DNA from: an uncultured bacterium
GTDB lineage: Bacteria; Cyanobacteriota; Vampirovibrionia; Gastranaerophilales; Gastranaerophilaceae
Reading direction: 5' to 3'
Assembly: GCA_945833895.1 (NCBI GenBank)
Contig: CAMAGQ010000018.1
Span: 1 to 18,653, forward strand
Length of the DNA stretch: 18,653 bases
Shown one piece after another: positions 12,552-18,653 of this stretch. The notes under the pieces are model-generated. The model worked only from the letters and a program-made list of their open reading frames with translations, was not told where the DNA came from and ran no database searches. The translations under genes were made by a program, and so were the position numbers. Position 1 is the stretch's first letter; each line of letters opens with the position of its first letter.

Positions 12552-13885
12552 TTTGTTTTATATTGGTTTTAATTGCGTCAATAACTTCGGTTTATGCGGA
12601 GACGATTGACAAAACTCTTACTAAAATGGGAATTAATAAAGGTGCTGTTTCTGTAATGATAAAAAATGTTCAAACAGGAGATACGGTTTATGCCTTGAAC
12701 GAAACAACTCCGATGCACCCCGCATCAACCTTGAAACTTATCACTTCTTCCGCTGCGGTGGATACTCTCGGGGCTGATTACGTGTTTAAAACTCAGTTAT
12801 ATAAAAGTGTAAATAACGATTTATATTTGAAATTATCGGGTGATCCTCTATTGAAATCGCAGGATTTGGAAAAACTTATTCAAGCCGCAAAAAATAAAAA
12901 AATTGTTCCAAAAAGTATATATATTGATGACTCTGTTTTTGATAAAAACGAGTGGGGCGAAGGTTGGCAATGGGATGATGAATTAAATCCCTTGATGCCT
13001 AAATTCAGTGCGTATAATCTTAACAAAAACCTTTTGGGGTTTGAGATTTCACCGACAACTAACGGCAGTCCCGCTGTTATTGTAAAACATTCAAATTATC
13101 CTCTGACTTTTATGAACTATACAAAAACAACCTTGAATGGAGGTTCAAATGTCGGAGTCGCTAAAAATGAAGATATTCCTAATATTTTGAATATCGTCGG
13201 TAACGTTTCTAAGAAAATGACGGTTACTGTTCCGATTAAAAATCCTAAGTTGAATTTTATTTTGAGTTTGGAAGAGGTTATTAAGAATGTAAGATTTGAA
13301 TATTATTCAAAAATTACATCTGCAAAACTTCCCGAAAAAAATGTTTACCTTGTTGACGAAATCGAGCATGGTTTAGATAAAATTCTGCCTTTGATTATTA
13401 AAAACAGTGATAATCTTTCTGCTGAAACCTTATTCAAAGCGGCGGGTGCTGTTTATGCAAAATCTCAAGGAACTTTTGAAAATTCAAAACAAATGCTTGA
13501 TGCTTACTTTGAAAAATTGAATATAAATTCTGATGATATAAAAATTGTAGACGGCAGCGGTGTTTCTAAAAATAATTTAATGACAGCGGAATTTATGACG
13601 GATTTTCTTGTAGGGAAAACTTCCGAGGAGAATTTCGAAACATTTAAGACCTTGTTGCCGACACCTTCTGAGGGAACTTTGAAAAACAGAATGTTGTATT
13701 TCAAGGATAATCTTTACGCAAAGACAGGAACACTTGCCGAAACAAGTGCGATTGCTGGTTATATAACATCAAAACGCGGAAGATTCTATGCTTTTGATAT
13801 AATGATAAATGATGCTAAAACATCATCTGCGGATAAGAAAAATATCGAAGAACAAATTCTTCGTACGTTATATGTAAATTACTAA
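12539..13885 (+). CDS. dacB: D-alanyl-D-alanine carboxypeptidase/endopeptidase, PBP4 type (S13)
   Basis: This is a low-molecular-mass class C penicillin-binding protein that trims or cleaves peptidoglycan cross-links in the periplasm. A signal peptide is clear (MQKIICFILVLIASITSVYA, cut near residue 20). The three active-site motifs are present: SxxK as STLK at 63-66, SxN as SKN at 343-345 within GSGVSKNN, and KTG at 395-397. The long interval between SxxK and SxN is the insertion typical of family S13. Length is 448 aa against about 477 for E. coli DacB. It starts within the nitrilase gene. A glycosyltransferase gene follows after 18 nt, giving an envelope context. Confidence 0.94.
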   Translation: MQKIICFILVLIASITSVYAETIDKTLTKMGINKGAVSVMIKNVQTGDTVYALNETTPMHPASTLKLITSSAAVDTLGADYVFKTQLYKSVNNDLYLKLSGDPLLKSQDLEKLIQAAKNKKIVPKSIYIDDSVFDKNEWGEGWQWDDELNPLMPKFSAYNLNKNLLGFEISPTTNGSPAVIVKHSNYPLTFMNYTKTTLNGGSNVGVAKNEDIPNILNIVGNVSKKMTVTVPIKNPKLNFILSLEEVIKNVRFEYYSKITSAKLPEKNVYLVDEIEHGLDKILPLIIKNSDNLSAETLFKAAGAVYAKSQGTFENSKQMLDAYFEKLNINSDDIKIVDGSGVSKNNLMTAEFMTDFLVGKTSEENFETFKTLLPTPSEGTLKNRMLYFKDNLYAKTGTLAETSAIAGYITSKRGRFYAFDIMINDAKTSSADKKNIEEQILRTLYVNY

Positions 13886-13903
13886 AATTAAAGGATAAAA
13901 ATT

Positions 13904-14770
13904 ATGTATGAACCTGAAGTATCAATAATTACACCGACTTACAATATTGTAGAAAACGGACAGTCTGACGATTTTACATTGCTTGTGAATTTGCTTGACA
14001 GGCAGACTTATGAGTATGTTGAGCATATCGTTATAGATAATGCTTCACAAGACGGAACTCAGGTTCTGCTGAAAGAGTACAAAAATTCAGGTTTTTTGAA
14101 TTTCTTCTCAGAGCCTGACCGTGGAAAGTTTGATGCAATGAATAAGGGGTTGCTGCGAGCAAAAGGTAAGTATGTCGGATTTTTAAGTTGTGACGACTTT
14201 TATCACGATATAACGGCTCTTTCTGATATTGTGCATATTATGGAAGAAGAAAATGCGGATTTTTGCTTTTTCCCTTCGTATTGTTGCCAGCCTGACGGGA
14301 TTGTATTCCAGTTTAATCCTGCATTATTGAACGTTTTTCAGGTGTCTCCTTGTCCAAGGCAGGCTGTGATTTTCAAAAAATCCGTATTGAATGAACTTCG
14401 CGGGTTTGATGAAAAATTTAAACTTCTTGCGGATTACGATTTGATGATAAGACTTGTATTGCAGGGGTATCACGGTGTAATGTTTGATGCTAACGTTTTG
14501 ACCTGCAAGTTAGGTGTTGAAACCGTAAAACACACGGTTCAGACAGAAGCGGAATGTAATCATATATTTTATAAAAATTACAAACCGCTGTTTCCGGTTA
14601 CTAATGAAATGCTTGACCGTATGGTTAAAATTTCCGAAATACCGAAACCGCTTCTTGATAAACTTGTGAAATGCTTCCCTGAAGAGGATTCCAAGTTGTT
14701 CTATGAACGCTATGAACAGATGTTCAACTTGCGTAAAGAAGCCGTAAGAAATCAAAAACAACAAAGATAA
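13904..14770 (+). CDS. Family 2 glycosyltransferase
   Basis: This is a GT-A fold glycosyltransferase of 288 aa. VSIITPTYN (6-14) and IVIDNASQDGT (42-52) bind the nucleotide sugar. SEPDRGKFDAMNKGL (69-83) is the hallmark of the WcaA-like GT2 subgroup. The metal-binding DxD equivalent is SCDD (95-98), and RGFDEKFKLLADYDLMIRL near 166-184 holds the acceptor-side acidic residues. No membrane segment is visible. It likely transfers a sugar in surface polysaccharide or glycolipid assembly; donor and acceptor are unknown. AAAGGA precedes the ATG. It closes the operon that starts at 11077, since a promoter follows for the next gene. Confidence 0.9.
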   Translation: MYEPEVSIITPTYNIVENGQSDDFTLLVNLLDRQTYEYVEHIVIDNASQDGTQVLLKEYKNSGFLNFFSEPDRGKFDAMNKGLLRAKGKYVGFLSCDDFYHDITALSDIVHIMEEENADFCFFPSYCCQPDGIVFQFNPALLNVFQVSPCPRQAVIFKKSVLNELRGFDEKFKLLADYDLMIRLVLQGYHGVMFDANVLTCKLGVETVKHTVQTEAECNHIFYKNYKPLFPVTNEMLDRMVKISEIPKPLLDKLVKCFPEEDSKLFYERYEQMFNLRKEAVRNQKQQR

Positions 14771-14788
14771 TTGTAAATTTGTTATAAA

Positions 14789-14833
14789 TGTTTATTGTAA
14801 ACAATTTGCTTATTAATCTTTCGTGTTTATAAT
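14789..14833 (+). promoter_or_regulatory. Promoter with adjacent inverted repeat
   Basis: TATAAT (14828-14833) is preceded at 16 nt by TTGCTT (14806-14811). Just upstream lies a perfect TGTTTA-TTG-TAAACA inverted repeat (14789-14803), ending 2 nt before the -35. It could bind a regulator. A weak terminator role for the preceding operon is less likely because no T-run follows. Confidence 0.5.
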
Positions 14834-14873
14834 TAAGATATAGATTAGTTTGATATAAGAAAGTTAGGGAAAT

Positions 14874-15875
14874 ATGGGTGAAAAGAAAATAGCAGTTTTA
14901 GGTTGCGGTCTGTGGGGGCGTAATATTGTCAGAAATTTCTACAATTTGAACGCTTTAGGTATGGTTTGTGATTTGGACGATGAAAATCTTGCAAAGGTTA
15001 AAGAACAGTATCCTAACGTAAAAACGACAAAGGATTTTCATGATATTTTGAACAGTGATGAAATCATGGGAGTTGTCGTTGTTACCCCGAGCCATACTCA
15101 CTACAAGTTTGTAAAAGCAATGCTTGAAGCAGGTAAACACGTTTATGTTGAAAAACCTATTTCAACTGTTGCGCAAGAAGCCAGAGATTTGACAGATTTG
15201 GCTGACAGCAAAGGTTTAGTTTTGATGGTTGGTCACTTGCTTTTATATCATCCGGCTGTAAACAGATTGAAAATGCTTGTGGAAGAAGGCGTTTTAGGCG
15301 ATATCGTTTATGCACAGAGCGACAGGCTTAATATAAACTACTTTAAAAATGACCGAAGTGTAATGTGGGATTTAGCACCGCATGATGTTTCTATGATGAG
15401 TTATGTAACCGGTAAAGACCCTGTTAGAGTTATTTCAGCGGTTGGGTGTTCTTCTGATAAAAATGATATTATGGATATTACTCATATTTCAATTGAGTTT
15501 GAAGGTGGTATGATAGGGCAAATTGCAGATAGTTGGATTACTCCGAGAAAACACGTTCAATTGCTTGTTCGCGGAACAAAGAAAACTGCAATTTTAGATG
15601 ATACGGTACCTGATCATAAGTTGACTATTTATGATAACTTCAAGGCTGGAAGCAGTGAAGTTATCCAACCGGATGTTCTTGAAATCGAACCGTTAAAATT
15701 AGAGTGTCAGCATTTTATCAGTTGTTGCGAAACCGGCAAGAAGGCTCGCTCTGACGGTGAAAACGGATTTATTGTTGTAAGTATTTTGGAAGAAGCTGAA
15801 AAAATAATGCTTGGCGACAGAGTTAGAAATCTTGATAATGTAGATTTTGCACTTTCAAGGTCAAAAAAGATATAA
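14874..15875 (+). CDS. Gfo/Idh/MocA-family NAD(P)-dependent oxidoreductase
   Basis: This is a 333-aa dehydrogenase of the glucose-fructose oxidoreductase/inositol dehydrogenase family. The N-terminal Rossmann domain has GCGLWG (10-15) and VVVTPSHTHY (68-77). The catalytic lysine lies in VEKPIS (92-97), and WDLAPHDVS (165-173) supplies the D-x3-H active-site pair. GHLLLYHPAV is typical of members that act on nucleotide-linked sugars such as UDP-N-acetylglucosaminuronate (WlbA/WbpB-like), so a role in surface-sugar synthesis is plausible but not proven. The gene has its own promoter and TAGGGA ribosome site, and leads an operon with a phospholipid synthase. Confidence 0.9.
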   Translation: MGEKKIAVLGCGLWGRNIVRNFYNLNALGMVCDLDDENLAKVKEQYPNVKTTKDFHDILNSDEIMGVVVVTPSHTHYKFVKAMLEAGKHVYVEKPISTVAQEARDLTDLADSKGLVLMVGHLLLYHPAVNRLKMLVEEGVLGDIVYAQSDRLNINYFKNDRSVMWDLAPHDVSMMSYVTGKDPVRVISAVGCSSDKNDIMDITHISIEFEGGMIGQIADSWITPRKHVQLLVRGTKKTAILDDTVPDHKLTIYDNFKAGSSEVIQPDVLEIEPLKLECQHFISCCETGKKARSDGENGFIVVSILEEAEKIMLGDRVRNLDNVDFALSRSKKI

Positions 15876-15903
15876 AAAGTAAAAGAGAGGATAAAATAGA
15901 ATA

Positions 15904-16521
15904 ATGGATATAAAAAATAACACTGCAAATATAGTTTCAGTGACCAGAATTTTTGTTGCTTTTGCTGCAATCGGGTTATTGTTTAACCATACAACGACTG
16001 CTTATATTTGGTCTGTTGTCTTGACTATTATTGCATTTGCAATGGACGGGGTTGACGGATATATTGCCCGTAAATATAACCAATCATCAGAATGGGGTTC
16101 TGTTCTCGATATTATGGGTGACAGAATTGTTGAGGCTTCATACTGGATAGTTTTTGCGGTTATGGGCTGGTTAAACATTTTGTTCCCGATTGTTTGTATT
16201 GCAAGAGCCTTCACTACCGACAGCATCAGAAGTGTTGCATTGTCAAAAGGTATGACAGCGTTTGGTGAAAAATCAATGCAATCAACCGCTTGGGGTAAGT
16301 TTATCTGTGCTTCAAAATTTATGAGAATAAGTTATGCTGTTGCTAAAGTTTCAGCGTTTGTATTGTTGATTGTTGCATACATCCCGAATTTCAATCCAAA
16401 TAGTGCGGGTATAATTCGTGTAGTTGCTGAAATTCTGGCATGGATTGCGATTATATTCTGTGTAGTCAGAGCAATTCCTGTTGTTGCGGAAAGCGGAAAG
16501 TTATTTAACGATGGCAAGTAA
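15904..16521 (+). CDS. CDP-alcohol phosphatidyltransferase (PgsA-like)
   Basis: This integral membrane enzyme of 205 aa transfers a phosphatidyl group from a CDP-activated lipid to an alcohol. The catalytic motif is complete: D48-G-V-D51-G52-x2-A55-R56, then G65-x3-D69-x3-D73. About five to six hydrophobic segments are visible, the last two at roughly residues 145-195. It may be phosphatidylglycerophosphate synthase (PgsA), the default in this family, but other CDP-alcohol acceptors cannot be excluded. The GAGAGGATA ribosome site is somewhat distant from the ATG. Its 3' end overlaps trmL by 11 nt. Confidence 0.9.
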   Translation: MDIKNNTANIVSVTRIFVAFAAIGLLFNHTTTAYIWSVVLTIIAFAMDGVDGYIARKYNQSSEWGSVLDIMGDRIVEASYWIVFAVMGWLNILFPIVCIARAFTTDSIRSVALSKGMTAFGEKSMQSTAWGKFICASKFMRISYAVAKVSAFVLLIVAYIPNFNPNSAGIIRVVAEILAWIAIIFCVVRAIPVVAESGKLFNDGK

Positions 16522-16963
16522 ACTCAACATAGTTCTGTATGAACCTGAAATTCCTCAAAATACGGGTAATATTGCAAGATTGTGTGCTTGCTGCGGGGCA
16601 AGTTTGTATTTGGTCGGTAAGTTAGGATTTTCTTTGTCTGCAAAATACACAAAACGCGCAGGGTTGGATTACTGGGACAGCGTTGATTTACATAGGGTTG
16701 AATCAATGGAGGTTCTTTATGAAATGTTTCCGAACGGAACTTTCTATTACCTGACGACTAAAACTGATAAATTATACACTGATATTGAGTTTAAAGACGG
16801 TGATTTTATTGTCTTTGGGCCTGAAACGAGAGGACTTCCCGAAAAGTATGTAAAAGATGAACATGCCAGAACTATCCCGATGATGGACGGACAGAGGAGT
16901 TTAAATTTATCAAATTCTGTGGCAATAGTTGCTTATGAGGCGATTAGGCAAAATGGATTATAA
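16511..16963 (+). CDS. trmL: tRNA (cytidine(34)-2'-O)-methyltransferase TrmL
   Basis: This SPOUT-class methyltransferase modifies the wobble ribose of certain leucine tRNAs using S-adenosylmethionine. It starts at ATG 16511 (MASKLNIVLYEPEIPQNTGN), 10 nt after GGAAAG, giving 150 aa, the usual length for TrmL. An in-frame TTG at 16481 is unlikely to be the start. The trefoil-knot motifs are clear: IPQNTGNIARLC (14-25), VFGPETRGLP (101-110) and the C-terminal SLNLSNSVAIVAYEA (130-144). It overlaps the phosphatidyltransferase gene by 11 nt and nnrD by 11 nt, so the three are probably translationally coupled. Confidence 0.95.
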   Translation: MASKLNIVLYEPEIPQNTGNIARLCACCGASLYLVGKLGFSLSAKYTKRAGLDYWDSVDLHRVESMEVLYEMFPNGTFYYLTTKTDKLYTDIEFKDGDFIVFGPETRGLPEKYVKDEHARTIPMMDGQRSLNLSNSVAIVAYEAIRQNGL

Positions 16964-17771
16964 ACTGCCCGAAAGGTTTGAAAATTCTCATAAAGGCTCT
17001 TATGGCAGAGTTTTGAACATTGCCGGCTCTGATTACATGCCCGGGGCGGCGTATTTATCAAGTGTGGCGGCACTCAAAATCGGCTGCGGATATTGTTTTT
17101 TGTGTTCGACCGATAGGGTTATTAATGCCGTTGCTGCACAAACTCAAAATATTGTTTTTCTTCCTCATTCAAATTTGTTCGATAATCTTGAAACCTACGA
17201 CACTGTTATGGTTGGCTGCGGCTTGTCGCAAGGCGATGAGTATAAGATACTGCTGGAAAAATTCTTTAAAAAACTGGGGAAAGATGTTCCGGTATTGGTG
17301 GATGCAGATGGTTTGAATATTATTTCTCAAAATCCTGAGATATTCTTGCCAAACGGGTTTAAAAATGTTGTATTTACTCCGCATCCGCAGGAAGCCGCAC
17401 GTCTGTTGGGGTGTACTCTTGAGGATGTTTTATCTGATGTTAAATCCACGGCTGAAAAGATTACTCAAAAATACAATTGCGTTACGGTTTTAAAAACTCA
17501 CCGAACGGTTGTAACAAGTCCTGACGGGCGGTTTTATGAGAACAATACAGGTAACAATTCAATGGCAAAAGCAGGTTCAGGTGATGTGCTTGCCGGCATG
17601 ATTACAGGTTTAATCGCACAGGGGAAAGATTTGTTTGAGGCTGCGTGTCTGGGTGTTTATTTGCACGGTTTGAGCGGAGATATAGCAAGAAAAAAACTTA
17701 CCGAATATTCAGTGATGGCTGATGATTTGATAAGTTTTCTTCCGGATGCTTTAAAATTATATTTGAAATAA
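16953..17771 (+). CDS. nnrD: ADP/ATP-dependent NAD(P)H-hydrate dehydratase, stand-alone
   Basis: This repairs hydrated, damaged NADH and NADPH by nucleotide-dependent dehydration in the cytoplasm. The 272-aa ribokinase-like domain starts with LPERFENSHKGSYGRVLNIAGS, as expected for the family. It carries VDADGLNII, FTPHPQEAARLLG and the active-site segment AGSGDVLAGM with catalytic Asp211. I chose ATG 16953. A TTG at 16929 would add eight residues that lie inside trmL. The NnrE epimerase domain, fused to NnrD in E. coli and many bacteria, is missing here, so it must be encoded elsewhere or be absent. It ends the operon, with its stop only 4 nt from the end of a convergent gene and no terminator between. 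Confidence 0.93.
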   Translation: MDYKLPERFENSHKGSYGRVLNIAGSDYMPGAAYLSSVAALKIGCGYCFLCSTDRVINAVAAQTQNIVFLPHSNLFDNLETYDTVMVGCGLSQGDEYKILLEKFFKKLGKDVPVLVDADGLNIISQNPEIFLPNGFKNVVFTPHPQEAARLLGCTLEDVLSDVKSTAEKITQKYNCVTVLKTHRTVVTSPDGRFYENNTGNNSMAKAGSGDVLAGMITGLIAQGKDLFEAACLGVYLHGLSGDIARKKLTEYSVMADDLISFLPDALKLYLK

Positions 17772-17775
17772 TTTA

Positions 17776-18027
17776 TTAATACATAAAATCAAATTTACTG
17801 AAAGATTCCTTCATGGGTTCTTCTACTTTTTCTATAAATGAGCCTGCACCATAATATTTATTACAGTCCAGTTCCATGTCCATAAATTTAACTCTTGAAC
17901 TAGGTATTGTTGTTTGTCCCATTGCTGCATCTCCTCTGAAAAAGTAAGGTTCTGCTTTTTTAGAGGATGCTTCTATTGGGGCTTTAATTGCTTTTGCTAC
18001 CGGGGCTGTGATTGCTTTGACGTTCAT
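17776..18027 (-). CDS. Unknown 83-aa protein
   Basis: I do not recognise this protein. A strong AAAGGAG site precedes the ATG (- strand) and the frame is well formed, so it is likely real. The N-terminal 25 residues are Ala/Lys-rich and amphipathic (AITAPVAKAIKAPIEASSKK). A mid-section with FRGDAAMGQTTIPSSRVKFMDM and an acidic, aromatic C terminus (EEPMKESFSKFDFMY) follow. No membrane segment or signal peptide is evident. It lies between the convergent nnrD and the speD terminator, so it is transcribed on its own. Confidence 0.65.
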   Translation of the reverse strand: MNVKAITAPVAKAIKAPIEASSKKAEPYFFRGDAAMGQTTIPSSRVKFMDMELDCNKYYGAGSFIEKVEEPMKESFSKFDFMY

Positions 18028-18080
18028 TTTTTTCTCCTTTAGTTTTTTTGTTATTCTTTTATTTAATTACATCATTTTGT

Positions 18081-18128
18081 AAAAAAAAATAGCCGAACTG
18101 TGTAATTATATCTATTTAGTTAGGCTAT
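18081..18128 (-). terminator. Terminator of speD
   Basis: On the - strand, ATAGCCTAACT pairs with AGTTCGGCTAT (18118-18128 with 18089-18099), with one mismatch and an 18-nt loop, then runs into nine T residues (18081-18089). It lies about 60 nt beyond the speD stop and before the ribosome site of the 83-aa gene. Confidence 0.75.
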
Positions 18129-18191
18129 CTTCTATATTAAAACGTATAAAAATTTTTTTTGCGTATTAAGTTTAAATTTGTTTACAAATCT

Positions 18192-18647
18192 TTAGTTAGC
18201 AATTTGTTCCATAATTTCGAACGGTTTTTCGATAACTTTCATTGATTGTCTGGTAATAATACCTCTTTTTAGTTCACTGAAAGAAGCTCTTTTGGAACTG
18301 AATTTTTTCTTTAGAAATTCGTAAGCAACTTTCGGATCGCATTTTGTACCGCAAGTAAATAAATCTACAGCAGCGTAACCCAATTCAGGCCAAGTATGGA
18401 TGGCAAGATGGCTCTCGGAGATGATAACAACACCGGAAACGCCGTATGGACTGAACATGTGAAAACATTTTTGTACAATTGTTGCACCACATTCAAGTGC
18501 CGCATCTATCATATATTTTTCAACCTTATCAATACTGTTAAGTGTATTAGGGTCACATTCAAAAAATTCTGCAAGTACGTGTTGACCTAAATGTATTGCG
18601 TCTATTTGCTCATTTTTTTCAAACATGTCTAATGGTGATGTTGTCAA
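18192..18647 (-). CDS. speD: S-adenosylmethionine decarboxylase proenzyme, possibly cut at its 5' end
   Basis: This pyruvoyl enzyme makes decarboxylated AdoMet, the aminopropyl donor for spermidine synthesis. It is a prokaryotic class 1B type. Self-cleavage should occur between Glu78 and Ser79 in ISESHLAIHTWPE, with Ser79 becoming the pyruvoyl group. His84 and Cys99 (LFTCGTKC) match the processing and catalytic residues. GQHVLAEFFECD is the normal N-terminal core. The start is uncertain. TTG at 18647 gives 151 aa and ATG at 18626 gives 144 aa. The frame stays open to the window edge, so the true start may lie outside. No speE (spermidine synthase) is in view. Confidence 0.93.
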   Translation of the reverse strand: MTTSPLDMFEKNEQIDAIHLGQHVLAEFFECDPNTLNSIDKVEKYMIDAALECGATIVQKCFHMFSPYGVSGVVIISESHLAIHTWPELGYAAVDLFTCGTKCDPKVAYEFLKKKFSSKRASFSELKRGIITRQSMKVIEKPFEIMEQIAN

Positions 18648-18653
18648 TTTATT

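Noticed and set aside
1..18653. CRISPR array, phage genes, transposase or plasmid functions
   Set aside because: No regularly spaced repeats, integrase, transposase, capsid or replication initiator genes are present on either strand.

Overview
The window looks like AT-rich bacterial chromosome from a non-photosynthetic relative of the Cyanobacteria, probably a gut Gastranaerophilales (Melainabacteria) genome. This is an inference from four things: a decayed prepilin of the FTLAE.LITLGIIGVVAAMTIP type that is abundant in that group, an envelope gene set suited to a diderm, a PF12118-like HExxH protein, and several small proteins of lineage-specific look. No 16S rRNA or other decisive marker is present. 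Stops, start codons (ATG with some TTG) and Shine-Dalgarno sites fit genetic code 11.

Layout. Positions 1-365 hold no intact gene, only a 13-bp tandem duplication and a frameshifted type IV prepilin remnant. Positions 366-4014 are a tight + strand series: trpS (with an exact cysteine motif for a [4Fe-4S] cluster), a short ssb, a DUF1537 four-carbon acid-sugar kinase and a PdxA-family dehydrogenase. The last two together resemble the D-threonate/erythronate route to dihydroxyacetone phosphate. A stem-loop ends this block. A solitary amino-DNA methyltransferase on the - strand (TTG start) diverges from mutL, which encodes an endonuclease-type MutL. A compact HExxH protein with its own near-consensus promoter follows, then ftsZ and a strong terminator.

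Positions 8640-10600 hold four genes of unknown function in two divergent pairs: 193 and 111 aa on the - strand, 145 and 86 aa on the + strand. They are bounded by the ftsZ terminator on one side and by a perfect hairpin terminator and tRNA-Pro(TGG) on the other. The 193-aa protein may have an ADP-ribosyltransferase-like layout. The tRNA is followed by its own GAAA-loop terminator. It is preceded by a structured segment that repeats parts of the tRNA 5' half.

Positions 11077-14770 form an envelope-oriented + strand operon: DUF374 acyltransferase, nitrilase-family amidohydrolase, PBP4-type D-Ala-D-Ala peptidase and a GT2 glycosyltransferase, with overlapping or closely spaced genes. A second + strand operon (14874-17771) encodes a Gfo/Idh/MocA oxidoreductase, a CDP-alcohol phosphatidyltransferase, TrmL and stand-alone NnrD. 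It meets a small unknown - strand gene. The right edge holds speD (prokaryotic AdoMet decarboxylase, - strand) with a terminator, possibly cut at its 5' end by the window.

Most of the window is core housekeeping. The parts most worth a second look are the ftsZ to tRNA-Pro interval with its four orphan genes, the tRNA-derived structured segment, the kinase/PdxA pair, and the iron-sulfur motif in TrpRS.
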